This document shows, in pieces, positions 1-8,517 of a stretch of 62,989 nt of DNA. The stretch lies in assembly GCA_050014835.1 (NCBI GenBank), contig JBEKCO010000009.1:1-62989 (forward strand). The letters are read 5' to 3'. The stretch comes from Bog-793 sp050014835. Its GTDB lineage: Bacteria; Actinomycetota; Acidimicrobiia; Acidimicrobiales; Bog-793. Numbering within the stretch: the stretch's first letter is position 1; every line of letters starts with the position of its first letter. Position numbers and translations under genes: made by a program. A model generated the notes under the pieces. The model did no database searches. It saw only the letters and a list, made by a program, of their open reading frames with translations, and was not told the origin of the DNA.

Positions 1-49
1 TGTTGCCCTCGACACCGGTGAGCTCACGAACCTGCACACGTTCAGCCAT
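1..49 (-). CDS. IS630-like transposase, N-terminal fragment (runs off the left edge)
   Basis: An ATG at 49 on the minus strand opens a frame reading MAERVQVRELTGVEGN before the window ends. This resembles the typical opening of IS630-family transposases (MAE-RVRV-LT--EGN). Only 16 codons are visible, so the call rests on similarity of this short stretch as remembered, not on catalytic residues. The rest of the gene lies to the left of the window. It could also be an unrelated short ORF. Confidence 0.45.
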   Translation of the reverse strand, partial: MAERVQVRELTGVEGN

Positions 50-118
50 CTACAAAGTCTGCGCGATCACGGTCGCGAGGTGGTGGACGCGACCCCTCAG
101 ACGTTGCCGGTCACGGCA

Positions 119-973
119 CTAGTTCGTCGTGCGGCGCCGGAAGAGATGGACCGCCAGCGGTGCGAAAACGGCGATCATCGCGAACGACCAGAGCAACGCG
201 GCCACCAGTGCGTGCTGCATCGGCCAGTTCTGGATCGTCGCCGACGGGTTCGGGCTGCCCCAGAGCTGGCGGCAGGCTTCGGTGACGACGCTGATCGGGT
301 TCCAGTCGGCGAACGCCCGCATGACCTCCGGCATGTGCTGGGTCGGCACGAAGGCGTTCGAGACGATGGCCGCCGGGAAAAGGATCACCAAGCCGATGCC
401 CTGGGCAGACTCGGGGCCCTTGCTCACGAGCCCGAGGCAGCCGCACCCCCATGACAGGGCGTAGGCGAAGAGCAGCACAAGAGCGAAGCCGCCGATCACC
501 TTGCCGAATCCCGCGTCGGGGCGCCAGCCGATCCCGAGCGCCGTGACGGCGACGATCGCCGCGCAGATGAGCGAGGTGAGCAGGTCGGTGACGGACCTTC
601 CGACGAGGATCGCCGGTCGCCACATCGGAAGGGTACGGAAGCGGTCGATCACGCCGGTGTTGAGGTCCGTGGAGAGCCCCACGGCGGTCCCCATCGACGA
701 GGTGACGAGGTTCATGCCGAGCATGCCGGCGATGGCGAAGTCGACGTAGGTGCCGCCCGTCGGCAGGACGACGCCGGCGCCGAGGATGTAGACGAAAAGC
801 AACGTGAAAAGCGCCGGCTGGACGGTCACGTCGGAGAGCTGGAGCGGCTCGCGGCGGATGTGAACGAGATTGCGCCGGGTCATGACGACGACGTCGCGCA
901 GCTGCGTGCGGAACCGGTGGGGCCGCGGTTGACGGACCCGGTGGGCAGGTGGGTTCTGGGCCGTGACCGTCAT
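119..973 (-). CDS. ABC-2 type transporter permease, DrrB-like
   Basis: A 284-residue integral membrane subunit of an ABC exporter. A basic cytoplasmic N-terminus (about 45 residues) is followed by six predicted hydrophobic segments. The ABC-2 family pattern is visible: the first helix ends near VYILGAGVVLP, and a loop with RFRTLPMWRPAILVGRS precedes helix 3, as in DrrB/NodJ-type permeases. Its start codon overlaps the stop of the ATPase gene by 4 nt (ATGA), so the two are translationally coupled and surely work together as a drug or lipid exporter. Substrate is unknown; daunorubicin-type exporters are the namesake, not a proven function. Confidence 0.9.
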   Translation of the reverse strand: MTVTAQNPPAHRVRQPRPHRFRTQLRDVVVMTRRNLVHIRREPLQLSDVTVQPALFTLLFVYILGAGVVLPTGGTYVDFAIAGMLGMNLVTSSMGTAVGLSTDLNTGVIDRFRTLPMWRPAILVGRSVTDLLTSLICAAIVAVTALGIGWRPDAGFGKVIGGFALVLLFAYALSWGCGCLGLVSKGPESAQGIGLVILFPAAIVSNAFVPTQHMPEVMRAFADWNPISVVTEACRQLWGSPNPSATIQNWPMQHALVAALLWSFAMIAVFAPLAVHLFRRRTTN

Positions 974-1962
974 CGCCGATCGCTTTCGGGCCCCGCGGCG
1001 GGATCGCCCGGCTCGTCCGATCCGTTCTGCGTCTGGCCGGTCAGGGCGAAGAAGACGTCATCGAGCGACGCCTGGTGGACGATGACGTCGTCGACGGTGA
1101 CGTGCGCGCCGTCGAGGGCCCGCACGACCGTCGTCGCCAGGCCGTCCTCGGTTCGCACGCGACCGCGTAGCCGGCGACCGTCGTGGCTGACGTGCACGTC
1201 GCCGAGGACGTAGGGCGCGAGCGCCACGGCCGCCTCCGGGTGCGCCTCGTTCAGCGTCACCTCGAGGCAGGCCTCGCCGGTGCGGGCCTTCAGCTCGGCC
1301 GAGGTGCCGTCGGCGATGAGCTGGCCGTGGTTCATGACGACGATGCGGTCGGCGAGCTCGTCGGCCTCGTCGAGGTACTGCGTCGTGAGAAGCACCGTCG
1401 CGCCGTCGGCGACGAGCCCGCGGATGATGCCCCAGACACGGGCCCGGCTCGACGGGTCGAGCCCCGTCGTCGGCTCGTCGAAGAAGAGCACCGGTGGTCG
1501 CGCGACGAGGGTCGCCGCGACGTCGAGGCGCCGCCGCATGCCGCCGGAGTACTGCTTGAGGATTCGGTCCGTCGCCCCGACGAGCTCGAACTGCTCGAGG
1601 AGCGCGCTCGCCCGCCGGACGGCGTTGCGACGACTGAGCCCGCTCAACCGGGCGACCATCACGAGGTTCTGTCGTCCCGTGAGGTTCTCGTCGAGGGTCG
1701 CGTCCTGGCCGGCGACGCCGATGTTCCGGCGCACCGCGGCGGCCGCGTGGACGACGTCGAAGCCGGCGACCCGGGCGGTGCCGCCGTCGGGCATCGTGAG
1801 CGTCGTGAGGATCCGCAGGGTGGTCGTCTTTCCGGCGCCGTTGGGACCGAGGAGCCCGATGATCGCCCCGCGGGGGACAGCGAAGCTCACGCCGTCGACG
1901 GCGACGGTCGCGCCGAAGCGCTTCGTCAGGTTCTCGACCTCGATCATCGCGTCGTCGCTCAC
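970..1962 (-). CDS. ABC transporter ATP-binding protein, DrrA-like
   Basis: A 330-residue ATPase that powers the adjacent permease. Walker A is GPNGAGKTT (residues about 40-48), the ABC signature is YSGGMRRRLD (about 139-148), and Walker B is VLFFDEPTTGLD. A C-terminal domain of about 90 residues (from about 225) matches the DrrA accessory region. GTG at 1962 is the chosen start; no ATG lies upstream before the intergenic region. The gene diverges from the TetR gene at 2070, and an 18-bp palindrome lies between the two, so it is very likely repressed by that TetR protein. Confidence 0.93.
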   Translation of the reverse strand: MSDDAMIEVENLTKRFGATVAVDGVSFAVPRGAIIGLLGPNGAGKTTTLRILTTLTMPDGGTARVAGFDVVHAAAAVRRNIGVAGQDATLDENLTGRQNLVMVARLSGLSRRNAVRRASALLEQFELVGATDRILKQYSGGMRRRLDVAATLVARPPVLFFDEPTTGLDPSSRARVWGIIRGLVADGATVLLTTQYLDEADELADRIVVMNHGQLIADGTSAELKARTGEACLEVTLNEAHPEAAVALAPYVLGDVHVSHDGRRLRGRVRTEDGLATTVVRALDGAHVTVDDVIVHQASLDDVFFALTGQTQNGSDEPGDPAAGPESDRR

Positions 1963-1997
1963 CAGCCACCCGTCCGCTCGGCACTTACTGACCGCAT

Positions 1998-2015
1998 GGT
2001 AAGCAAATGCTTACC
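1998..2015. promoter_or_regulatory. TetR-family operator (palindrome)
   Basis: GGTAAGCA-AA-TGCTTACC: two perfect 8-bp arms with a 2-bp centre, lying 35 bp before the DrrA-like start and 55 bp before the TetR start. The size and position fit an autoregulatory TetR operator controlling both divergent transcripts. A TATA-rich stretch (TTATATACTT, about 2032-2041) just downstream could be the -10 box of the rightward promoter. Confidence 0.7.
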
Positions 2016-2069
2016 GGTCGTCAAGTAGAGCTTATATACTTGCCGGGCGGGTTGAACTCGGAGGTAGAC

Positions 2070-2795
2070 GTGGTCGAGAGGGCGGGTCCCGTCGGCGGTC
2101 GGCGCAGCGCTGCCGCGCGCCGGGTGGCCGGCGAGAGCACCCGTGACCGGATCCTCGACGTGGCGCTCGATCTGTTCATCAAGGACGGTTTCGATCGGGC
2201 GTCGCTGCGCGAGATATCGGAGAAGCTCGGGTTCTCCAAGGCCGCCATCTACTACCACTTCGCCAGCAAAGAGGACATCTTGATGGCGCTCCACATGCGC
2301 CTCCACGAGATCGGGCAGCGCGCCGTCGACGAGCTGCGCGACCTGACGCCGGGTGCGGAATCCTGGGCGACGCTGCTCGGCGAGCTCGTCGGCGAGATGC
2401 TCGCCAACCGCCGGATCTTCGTGATGCACGACCGCAACCAGTCGGCCTTCGAAGCGCTCCACCGCCGCAAGCACGCGGGCATGCACGAAGAGCTCAACGA
2501 CGGACTGCGGCGGGTCATCGGCGATCCGGCTTTGTCGCCCCGTGACCGGGTCCGCATGGCGTGCGCGGTGGGCGCGGTGTTCACCACCCTCATCGTCTAC
2601 GGCGACCTGTTGCGCGACATCCCTTCCGCGGAGCTCGAGGATCTGATGGGCGCCACGATCGGAGACCTCCTCGGCGTCCCCGCCGGGACCACGCGCCCCG
2701 CGGCGCGCCGTGCGACGACCGGGCTCGCCCGGCCGGACCGCACCCGCCAGCCGGTCGCCGGGCGGTCCCGTCCCCCGAGAAGATCCACCCGTTAG
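2070..2795 (+). CDS. TetR/AcrR family transcriptional regulator
   Basis: A 241-residue repressor. The N-terminal helix-turn-helix is clear: TRDRILDVALDLFIKDGF, then SLREISEKLGFSKAAIYYHF. The C-terminal ligand domain is undefined, with a proline/arginine-rich tail of about 35 residues. GTG at 2070 is chosen because GGAGGT sits 4 nt upstream; the longer reading frame would start inside the operator. The MFS exporter gene begins with the base after its stop codon (TAGATG), so both are co-transcribed. It probably senses an exported compound and represses both the ABC exporter and itself. Confidence 0.9.
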   Translation: MVERAGPVGGRRSAAARRVAGESTRDRILDVALDLFIKDGFDRASLREISEKLGFSKAAIYYHFASKEDILMALHMRLHEIGQRAVDELRDLTPGAESWATLLGELVGEMLANRRIFVMHDRNQSAFEALHRRKHAGMHEELNDGLRRVIGDPALSPRDRVRMACAVGAVFTTLIVYGDLLRDIPSAELEDLMGATIGDLLGVPAGTTRPAARRATTGLARPDRTRQPVAGRSRPPRRSTR

Positions 2796-4349
2796 ATGAC
2801 GGGCCCGGTGGGCGGAGCCGGCGCCTCGAGCACCCCGGGGGTCGCGCGATCGCACTGGATGGCGCTCACCGTCCTGTGCGTCGCCGTGCTCGTCGTGAAC
2901 CTCGACAACACGATCCTCAACGTCGCGCTGCCGACCCTCGTCCGCCGCCTCGGCGCGACGACCGACGAGCTGCAGTGGATCGTCGATGCCTACGCGATGG
3001 CCTTCGGCGGGTTGCTCCTCGTCGGCGGGAGCCTCGCCGACCGGTTCGGACGCAAGCGGTTCTTCGTCCTCGGACTCGCCGTTTTCGGGGGCGGGTCACT
3101 GGGCGCGGCCTTCTCCGGGGGCGTCGGCCCGCTCATTGCCTGGCGCGCCGTCATGGGCGCCGGCGCGGCGATGACGATCCCGTCCGGCCTCTCGATCGTG
3201 AACGATCTCTTCCGCGCGGCCCAGGCCCGCGCCCGGGCGATCGGCATCTGGTCGGGCACGATCGGGCTCGGGATCGCGATCGGCCCCGTCGCCGGGGGGC
3301 TGCTCCTCAGCCGCTTCTGGTGGGGGTCGGTCTTTTTCGTCAACGTGCCGGTCGTCGTCTTGGGCATCGTCGGGACACTGGTTTTCGTCCCCGAGTCGCG
3401 TAGCTCCTCCCCCAACCGGCCGGACCCGGCTGGATCGGTGCTCTCGATCATCGGGCTCGGGCTTGTCCTGTGGGCGATCATCGAGGGCCCGACCCGCGGC
3501 TGGGCCTCGGGCCAGGTCCTCGGCGTCGGCGTGGCGGGGCTCGTCGTCGTCGTCGGGTTCGTCGCCTGGGAACGGGCGATCGACCACCCGATGCTGCCGC
3601 TCGGGTTTTTCGGGTCGCGCCGGTTCAGCGTCGCGATCGTGACCGTCGGCCTCGGGCTCTTCGCGCTGTTCGGGGGACTTTTCATCATGACCCAGTTCCT
3701 CCAGTTCTTCCTCGGCTATACGCCGCTCGGCGCGGGCCTCCGCATCCTGCCGATCGCCGGGATCCTGGCGTGCGGCGCGCTCGTCTCCCCGCGGGGCGTG
3801 CGGATGATCGGGACGAAGCTCGTCGCCGCGTTGGGGCTTCTGGCGATCGTCGGCGGGCTCGCCCAGATCGCCGTCGTCTCGACCGGTTCGGCGACCTACC
3901 CGAGCGAGCTCCCGGGGATGCTGCTTGTCGGGCTCGGGGCGGGCCTGCTCGTGCCGGCGGCGATCGACTCCGTGCTCGGGGCCGTCACCCAGGCCGACGC
4001 CGGCGTCGGGTCGGCGGTGAACTCGACGGCGATGCAGATCGGCGGGGCGATCGGCGTCGCCGTGATCGGCAGCGTGCTCTCCACCCGCTACCGGGGTGCG
4101 ATGCAGCAGGCGATCGCCGGGAAGCCGGTGCCGGCCGGCGCGGCGCACGCCATCCTCGGGTCGATCGGGGGCGCGCTCGGCGTCGCCCACCTCGTCGGGG
4201 GCGCGTTCGGCGCCGAGCTCACCCGGGCCGCCATCGACGCTTTCGCGACCGGATCCCGCACGGCCCTTGTCGTCGGGGCCTTTGTCACCGGGGCGGGCGT
4301 GCTTGTGGCCCTCGCCGCGCTGCCCTCGCGTGCCGGGCCGAAGGCGTGA
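2796..4349 (+). CDS. MFS drug-export transporter, DHA2 (EmrB/QacA) family
   Basis: A 517-residue protein with about 14 hydrophobic segments, the length and topology of DHA2 proton-drug antiporters. Visible motifs: D1-type NLDNTILNVALPTL in helix 1, motif A GGSLADRFGRKR between helices 2 and 3, and a motif C-like glycine-rich stretch GLGIAIGPVAGG in helix 5. It starts immediately after the TetR stop. Together with the divergent ABC pair this makes two efflux systems under one regulator. Substrate cannot be read from sequence. Confidence 0.93.
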   Translation: MTGPVGGAGASSTPGVARSHWMALTVLCVAVLVVNLDNTILNVALPTLVRRLGATTDELQWIVDAYAMAFGGLLLVGGSLADRFGRKRFFVLGLAVFGGGSLGAAFSGGVGPLIAWRAVMGAGAAMTIPSGLSIVNDLFRAAQARARAIGIWSGTIGLGIAIGPVAGGLLLSRFWWGSVFFVNVPVVVLGIVGTLVFVPESRSSSPNRPDPAGSVLSIIGLGLVLWAIIEGPTRGWASGQVLGVGVAGLVVVVGFVAWERAIDHPMLPLGFFGSRRFSVAIVTVGLGLFALFGGLFIMTQFLQFFLGYTPLGAGLRILPIAGILACGALVSPRGVRMIGTKLVAALGLLAIVGGLAQIAVVSTGSATYPSELPGMLLVGLGAGLLVPAAIDSVLGAVTQADAGVGSAVNSTAMQIGGAIGVAVIGSVLSTRYRGAMQQAIAGKPVPAGAAHAILGSIGGALGVAHLVGGAFGAELTRAAIDAFATGSRTALVVGAFVTGAGVLVALAALPSRAGPKA

Positions 4350-4407
4350 GGTCCCGTCGCGCCCGGCGGGCCGGAGAGTCCCGGGGTCGGCTGACCCGCC
4401 TCGGTCG

Positions 4408-4869
4408 CTAGGCCGACCCGGTGGGCTCGGACCGCTCCCTGATCCGGGCGAGCGCCGCCAGGCCGGCGCGTAGCCCGGCGAGCTCGTCCGGGGTGATCAT
4501 GGCGGCGAGCTCCGCCTCGACCCTGCCGACGGCTTCGCCGACCTCGTCGGCGACGGCGCGGCCGCGGTCGGTGAGCTCGATCGTCATCCGGCGCCGGTCG
4601 GCGGGGTCGACCTCCCGATTGAGGTAGCCGCGCAGCACGAGCGAGTCGATGAGCTGGCTGACGGCCTGTTTCGAGACGCCGAGGCCACGGAGCTGGTCGA
4701 TCGCGACCCGTCCCCGGAACGCCAAGCCCCCGACGACGAAGGCGCCGTGGCGGGGGAGGTCCTCGATGCCGGCGGCGGCGAGTTGGGCGGTGATCGCCTG
4801 GGCGTAACAGCCGCGCGCGGCCCGCAGCAGCGCGGGGATGCTGACTTCGTCGGAGCGTGTCTCGGTCAT
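4408..4869 (-). CDS. MarR family transcriptional regulator
   Basis: A 153-residue winged-helix regulator. The DNA-binding part is seen as IDQLRGLGVSKQAVSQLIDSL (described by its middle, QAVSQLID) followed by the wing DPADRRRMTIELTDRGR, the MarR signature DxRxR--LT-G. ATG at 4869 is preferred over an upstream TTG at 4896, which would lie next to the operator array. It is convergent with the MFS gene. Its promoter region holds three alternating GTCAAG/CTTGAC half-sites, so it is likely autoregulated. Confidence 0.88.
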   Translation of the reverse strand: MTETRSDEVSIPALLRAARGCYAQAITAQLAAAGIEDLPRHGAFVVGGLAFRGRVAIDQLRGLGVSKQAVSQLIDSLVLRGYLNREVDPADRRRMTIELTDRGRAVADEVGEAVGRVEAELAAMITPDELAGLRAGLAALARIRERSEPTGSA

Positions 4870-4899
4870 GGGCCGAGGATACGGGCGGTCCCCCAACTA

Positions 4900-4921
4900 G
4901 TCAAGCACCTTGACAGTCAAG
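4900..4921. promoter_or_regulatory. MarR operator: three alternating hexamer half-sites
   Basis: GTCAAG (4900-4905), CTTGAC (4909-4914) and GTCAAG (4916-4921) form two overlapping palindromes that share the central half-site, with 3-bp and 1-bp spacers. They lie 30-52 bp upstream of the MarR start. Read leftward, the last half-site contains TTGACT and could double as a -35 box, so binding would block transcription. Confidence 0.55.
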
Positions 4922-5260
4922 ATTCAGGACCGTCCCGGTGAGGGGGATCGGCGGGACCCCAGACGTAGAGGGACGTCGAGGCGGCGACCACGAGCCTGAG
5001 GCGCTCGAGGATCGGGTGGCTGGTGGGTGCGGCGTCGGCTTGGAGGGCCGACTTGCCGTGCACTCCTCGTCGCCCGGGCATCGTGTCTCCTGTGGGAATG
5101 GCGTGCCCGAAGCGAGATGCGCCAATGACATTATGGCGAAGCGCGGGCCGTAACAGTCGGGCCCCGTCGCGCGTTCGCGATCCGCTGGCGCGCGCCGGCC
5201 CAGGGGGCGTCACAATAGGTGGAGCCGCGGTCCGGCACGACCGACGGCGCAGGGAGGCGT
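4922..5260. other. intergenic stretch, no gene recognised
   Basis: About 340 bp between the MarR operator and the next rightward gene. Reading frames exist on both strands, but their translations are arginine/proline-rich with no recognisable domain and no ribosome binding site. An AT-richer patch near 5125-5135 is the only compositional feature. Confidence 0.4.
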
Positions 5261-5270
5261 GGAGGCGACG

Positions 5271-5681
5271 ATGGCGGGCAAGGAGCACTGGAAGGACGAG
5301 CCCGAGGAGCAGGACTATCCGGCGGCGCTGAGCTACCTGACGCTCGTCACGAGCGAGGCCAGCGCCGAAGCGCTCGTCGAGGCGTTGAAGAAGGCCCCGA
5401 TCGTGCGGCGGATGGCGAAGGACCTTTTGCGGGCGAGTCGCCTCGAGGTGTTGCCGGCCGAGAACTTCCACGTTCAAAAAGACCTGAAGAAGGTCCAGAA
5501 AGGACGTCGCCTCTCACCGGTCCTCCTCGTCGCCGGCGATCTGGCGTCGGACACGCCGCTCACCATCGCCGACGGCTACCACCGGATCTGTGCGAGCTAC
5601 CACCTCTACGAGGACGCCCTCATCCCGTGCCGGCTCGTCGGCTGCGAGGTCGAGGAACGCTCGCCGGTCCACACGATCTGA
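5271..5681 (+). CDS. conserved hypothetical protein with ParB-like core
   Basis: A 136-residue acidic protein. Residues about 60-110 read as a ParB/Srx-like pattern: LEVLPAENFHVQKDL, later SPVLLV and IADGYHRICASYHL, the last resembling the ParB-type DG-HR motif. ATG at 5271 has GGAGG 5 nt upstream; a GTG at 5259 overlaps that site and is less likely. Similar small proteins exist in actinobacteria with no known role. It stands alone, convergent with the MscS gene. Confidence 0.75.
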   Translation: MAGKEHWKDEPEEQDYPAALSYLTLVTSEASAEALVEALKKAPIVRRMAKDLLRASRLEVLPAENFHVQKDLKKVQKGRRLSPVLLVAGDLASDTPLTIADGYHRICASYHLYEDALIPCRLVGCEVEERSPVHTI

Positions 5682-5702
5682 GCGCGCAGCACGCGGTCGC
5701 GC

Positions 5703-6434
5703 CTAGCGGCGCCCGGTCGACTTCGAGCCTTCCGCGGAGGGTTTGTCGCTCTGGGCGGACGCTTCGCTCCCCGGAGTGACGGCGACCTTCTTCCACGGGC
5801 CGACCGCCGCGGCGAGCATGCCCGAGTTCGGGATGTTGAGGACGCCGTCGTCGGTGCGGAGCGTCACATACGTGAGGTTCATCCCCCGCACGACGCCGTT
5901 CAGCTCCCCGCCGAGGGCACCGGAGCGCACCCGGATGTGGTCCCCAATGCTGAATGGATGGGCGAGCAGCAGCACCGCGCCGGCGAAGACGTTGCCGAGC
6001 ACCTGCTGGGCGGCGATGCCGAGCACGACACCCGTCAGCGCCCCGCCGACGAGGAGGTGGTCGATCGGCACCGAGACGAGGCCGAGCGTCCCGAAAAGCA
6101 CGATGACGTAGCCGGCGATCGAGGCGGTGAGCCGCAGGACCCGCCCGGTCGTGGCCGGCGTGCGGGAGCCGACGACGTGGCCCAGCCAGCGGGCGAGGCG
6201 CCGCGTCGTCGCGAGCCCGGCGACGACGAAGACGGCGGTCGCCGCCCAGATAACGACCCGTGGCTCGACCCGGGGCGTGTGGATCTTGCCGAAGATCGAT
6301 CCGACGATGAGCGCCGCGACGGTGAAGGCCCCGTAGACCGCCGACATCACGCCGTAGTGGTCGGGCGGGGGCGGGGCCGGACCGAAGCCGGCCGGTTGCC
6401 CGCGTTCGGCCCTGGCGGGCGGTCGCTCAGCCAT
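5703..6434 (-). CDS. mechanosensitive ion channel protein, MscS family
   Basis: A 243-residue membrane protein with about four hydrophobic segments before the MscS beta-domain. The pore helix and following region are seen in GALTGVVLGIAAQQVLGNVFAG, then the beta-domain HPFSIGDHIRV, and NIPNSGML near the end. It releases solutes under hypo-osmotic stress. ATG at 6434 follows a GAGGGG ribosome binding site; the longer frame upstream is arginine-rich filler. The C-terminal tail of about 25 residues is polar and probably disordered. Confidence 0.88.
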   Translation of the reverse strand: MAERPPARAERGQPAGFGPAPPPPDHYGVMSAVYGAFTVAALIVGSIFGKIHTPRVEPRVVIWAATAVFVVAGLATTRRLARWLGHVVGSRTPATTGRVLRLTASIAGYVIVLFGTLGLVSVPIDHLLVGGALTGVVLGIAAQQVLGNVFAGAVLLLAHPFSIGDHIRVRSGALGGELNGVVRGMNLTYVTLRTDDGVLNIPNSGMLAAAVGPWKKVAVTPGSEASAQSDKPSAEGSKSTGRR

Positions 6435-6579
6435 CAGGGTTCCCCTCGGCCGGAACCGTTCGTTTGTGACGGGATCGACGTGCCGTCGCGGGCTTGCACG
6501 ACGAGGAGTGTTGCACTCCGCCGCGGTGGTCGCCCAACGGCGGGCGACTAGTCGGCGGGCGGCACGCGAGACTGGAGGC

Positions 6580-7578
6580 GTGCGGGCGTGGATCATCGAC
6601 CAACCGGGACCCATCGAGGGTCACCCCCTCCGCCTCGTCGACCGTCCCGTCCCCGAACCGGGTCCGGGTGAGATCCTCGTCGCCGTCGCCGCTTGTGGGG
6701 TCTGCCGCACCGACCTCCACCTCGCCCTCGGCGAACTCGCGCCGCGCCGGCACGGGGTCGTGCCCGGCCACGAGGTCGTCGGCACCGTCACGGCCTCAGG
6801 ACCCGGCGCGACGCGTTTCGCGCCCGGTGACCGGGTCGGGATCGCCTGGTTGCGCGGGACGGACGGGACGTGCGAGTTCTGCCGCCGGGGCGCGGAGAAC
6901 CTGTGCCGGGATCCTTCCTTCACCGGTTGGGACGCCGACGGCGGGTACGCCGAATACGCGGTCGTCGACGAGCGCTTCGCCTACCAGATCCCGGCGGGCC
7001 TCACCGACGTCGAGGCGGCGCCGTTGCTCTGCGCGGGGATCATCGGCTTCCGGGCGTTGCGGCGGGCTGCGCTGCCACCAGGCGGCCGCCTCGGCATCTA
7101 CGGCTTCGGTGCCTCGGCGCACCTCGCCGCCCAGGTCGCATTGCATGAGGGGGCGACGGTCCACGTGATGACGAGGTCGGCCGACGCCCGGCGGCTCGCC
7201 CTTGAGCTCGGCGCGGCCTCCGCCCAGGGGACCGCCGACCCGCCGCCGGAGCCGCTCGACGCGGCGATCCTTTTCGCGCCGGCGGGCGAGATCGTGCCGG
7301 TGGCGCTGCGTGCTCTCGAGCGCGGCGGGACGCTCGCCGTGGCGGGGATCTACCTGTCAGAGATCCCCGCCCTCGATTACGAGTCCGAGCTTTTCTACGA
7401 GAAGAACCTGCGCAGCGTGACGGCGAACACGCGGGCCGACGGCGAGGAGTTCCTCCGGATCGCCGGGGCGGCGCGCCTCCGCGTCGTCGCGACGCCGTAC
7501 GCGCTCGACCGGGCCGACGAGGCCCTCGCCGACCTCGCCGCCGACCGGTTCGAAGGGGCCGCGGTCCTCGTCGTGTAG
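6580..7578 (+). CDS. zinc-dependent alcohol dehydrogenase (MDR family)
   Basis: A 332-residue medium-chain dehydrogenase. Catalytic zinc ligands are present: CGVCRTD (Cys about 38) and PGHEVVG (His about 59-60). The structural zinc lobe is CEFCRRGAENLC, with three visible cysteines plus a possible fourth partner. The Rossmann motif is unusual: GIYGFGASAH instead of GxGxxG-type GLGGVG, as in the AdhA/YjgB-like zinc ADH subgroup. GTG at 6580 starts VRAWIIDQPGP, the expected N-terminus. Oxidises an alcohol or reduces an aldehyde with NAD(P)H; substrate unknown. Confidence 0.9.
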   Translation: MRAWIIDQPGPIEGHPLRLVDRPVPEPGPGEILVAVAACGVCRTDLHLALGELAPRRHGVVPGHEVVGTVTASGPGATRFAPGDRVGIAWLRGTDGTCEFCRRGAENLCRDPSFTGWDADGGYAEYAVVDERFAYQIPAGLTDVEAAPLLCAGIIGFRALRRAALPPGGRLGIYGFGASAHLAAQVALHEGATVHVMTRSADARRLALELGAASAQGTADPPPEPLDAAILFAPAGEIVPVALRALERGGTLAVAGIYLSEIPALDYESELFYEKNLRSVTANTRADGEEFLRIAGAARLRVVATPYALDRADEALADLAADRFEGAAVLVV

Positions 7579-7595
7579 GCCGGAGCGCCGGGCCT

Positions 7596-7831
7596 CTAGC
7601 GGATGGCCGAGGAGGCGGCGAAGGCCGCGATCGCGATCGCGTTGAATAGCGAGTGGGTCGTCATCGACGAGCCGAGCCGGCCCGTGAGGTGCCGCACGGT
7701 GCCGAGCCCACCTCCCGTGCCGGATCCGGCGATCCACGAGACCAGCGCGAGAAGCAGGATCCGAGGAAGACGTGTGCCCAGCCCATGGTCTCGGGCCGCG
7801 CGACATCGAACGTCACCGGGGAATCGGTCAC
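7596..7831 (-). pseudogene. frameshifted membrane-protein remnant (DUF4389-like start, CPBP-like tail)
   Basis: A GTG at 7831 overlaps the flavodoxin stop by 4 nt (GTGA) and opens VTDSPVTFDVARPETMGWAHVFL, with the feel of a DUF4389 N-terminus. That frame then fails. A different frame continues ILLLALVSWIAGSGTGG and ends SSMTTHSLFNAIAIAAF before TAG at 7596-7598, resembling the last helix of CPBP (CAAX-protease-like) proteins. The total of 236 nt is not a multiple of three. So this is either one gene with an indel or a fusion of two decayed genes. Known family similarity is from memory only. Confidence 0.55.
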
Positions 7832-8322
7832 GGGTCAGATTCCTTCAGCTGCGCCGCGACAGTCCTCGCCCAGGCTGCCACCTGCGCCGGGTCGCGCCAG
7901 TCGCCGGAGTGCTCCTTTGCCATCGCCCGGGCGGGAAACCCCGTCGCGTCAGGGGAGAGCCGGCCGCCGAAGGTGACATGACCGCGGGCGTTGACGCGCT
8001 TCATCAGCCGCTTGACCCCGGCCACGGGCGGGATCTCCTTTTTCGTCGCGGAGTCGTTGAGCGGTCCGCTCGAGAAAAAGAACGTCGGGAGCTTCCGCAG
8101 TTCCTTCGCGTGGTGCCGCACGAACCGGCGGGACGACTTGTGCCAACGGCCGGCGTAGACGGCGCCGCCGACGACGACGGCGTCGAAATGGTCGAGGTGC
8201 TTGACCTCGTCCGGACGGAACAGGCTGACGGCGTGCCCTTCCTGCCGCAGGCCGTCGGCGACCATCTGGGCGAGCTCCTCGGTGCCCCCGCGTTTCGACC
8301 CGCAGGTCACTAGGACGCGCAT
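7828..8322 (-). CDS. flavodoxin domain protein (HemG-like)
   Basis: A 164-residue flavodoxin-fold protein. The FMN phosphate-binding loop is CGSKRGGTEELA at the N-terminus, and the second flavin loop is VVGGAVYAGRWH (about 58-69). It resembles the flavodoxin_5 group that includes protoporphyrinogen oxidase HemG, but a role in heme synthesis is not shown; electron transfer is the safer statement. Start ATG 8322 follows GGGGGAT. It leads a small leftward unit with the remnant at 7596-7831. Confidence 0.82.
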   Translation of the reverse strand: MRVLVTCGSKRGGTEELAQMVADGLRQEGHAVSLFRPDEVKHLDHFDAVVVGGAVYAGRWHKSSRRFVRHHAKELRKLPTFFFSSGPLNDSATKKEIPPVAGVKRLMKRVNARGHVTFGGRLSPDATGFPARAMAKEHSGDWRDPAQVAAWARTVAAQLKESDP

Positions 8323-8517
8323 CGGCGATCCCCCTTTCTCGTCCCGTCCCTCGGGACCCATCGGTCGTCGTCACCGCGGCCAGTACGACCGTCGGCATCC
8401 GGGTCCACCCGTGGCCGCTCGCCAACGGGGCCCCGTCCCGGACCAACGGGTGCCGGGGGTTCCCGTCGACTCGAAGCCGGCCGGCGTCATGATCGCACGC
8501 CTCGCCCCTCGGCAGGA

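Noticed and set aside
1058..2028. Long open frames on both strands across the DrrA-like gene
   Set aside because: They are shadows of the ABC ATPase gene in GC-rich DNA; translations are Arg/Pro-rich with no domain.
4901..5131. Short leftward ORF next to the MarR operator
   Set aside because: Ser/Pro-rich, no ribosome binding site, overlaps the operator array.
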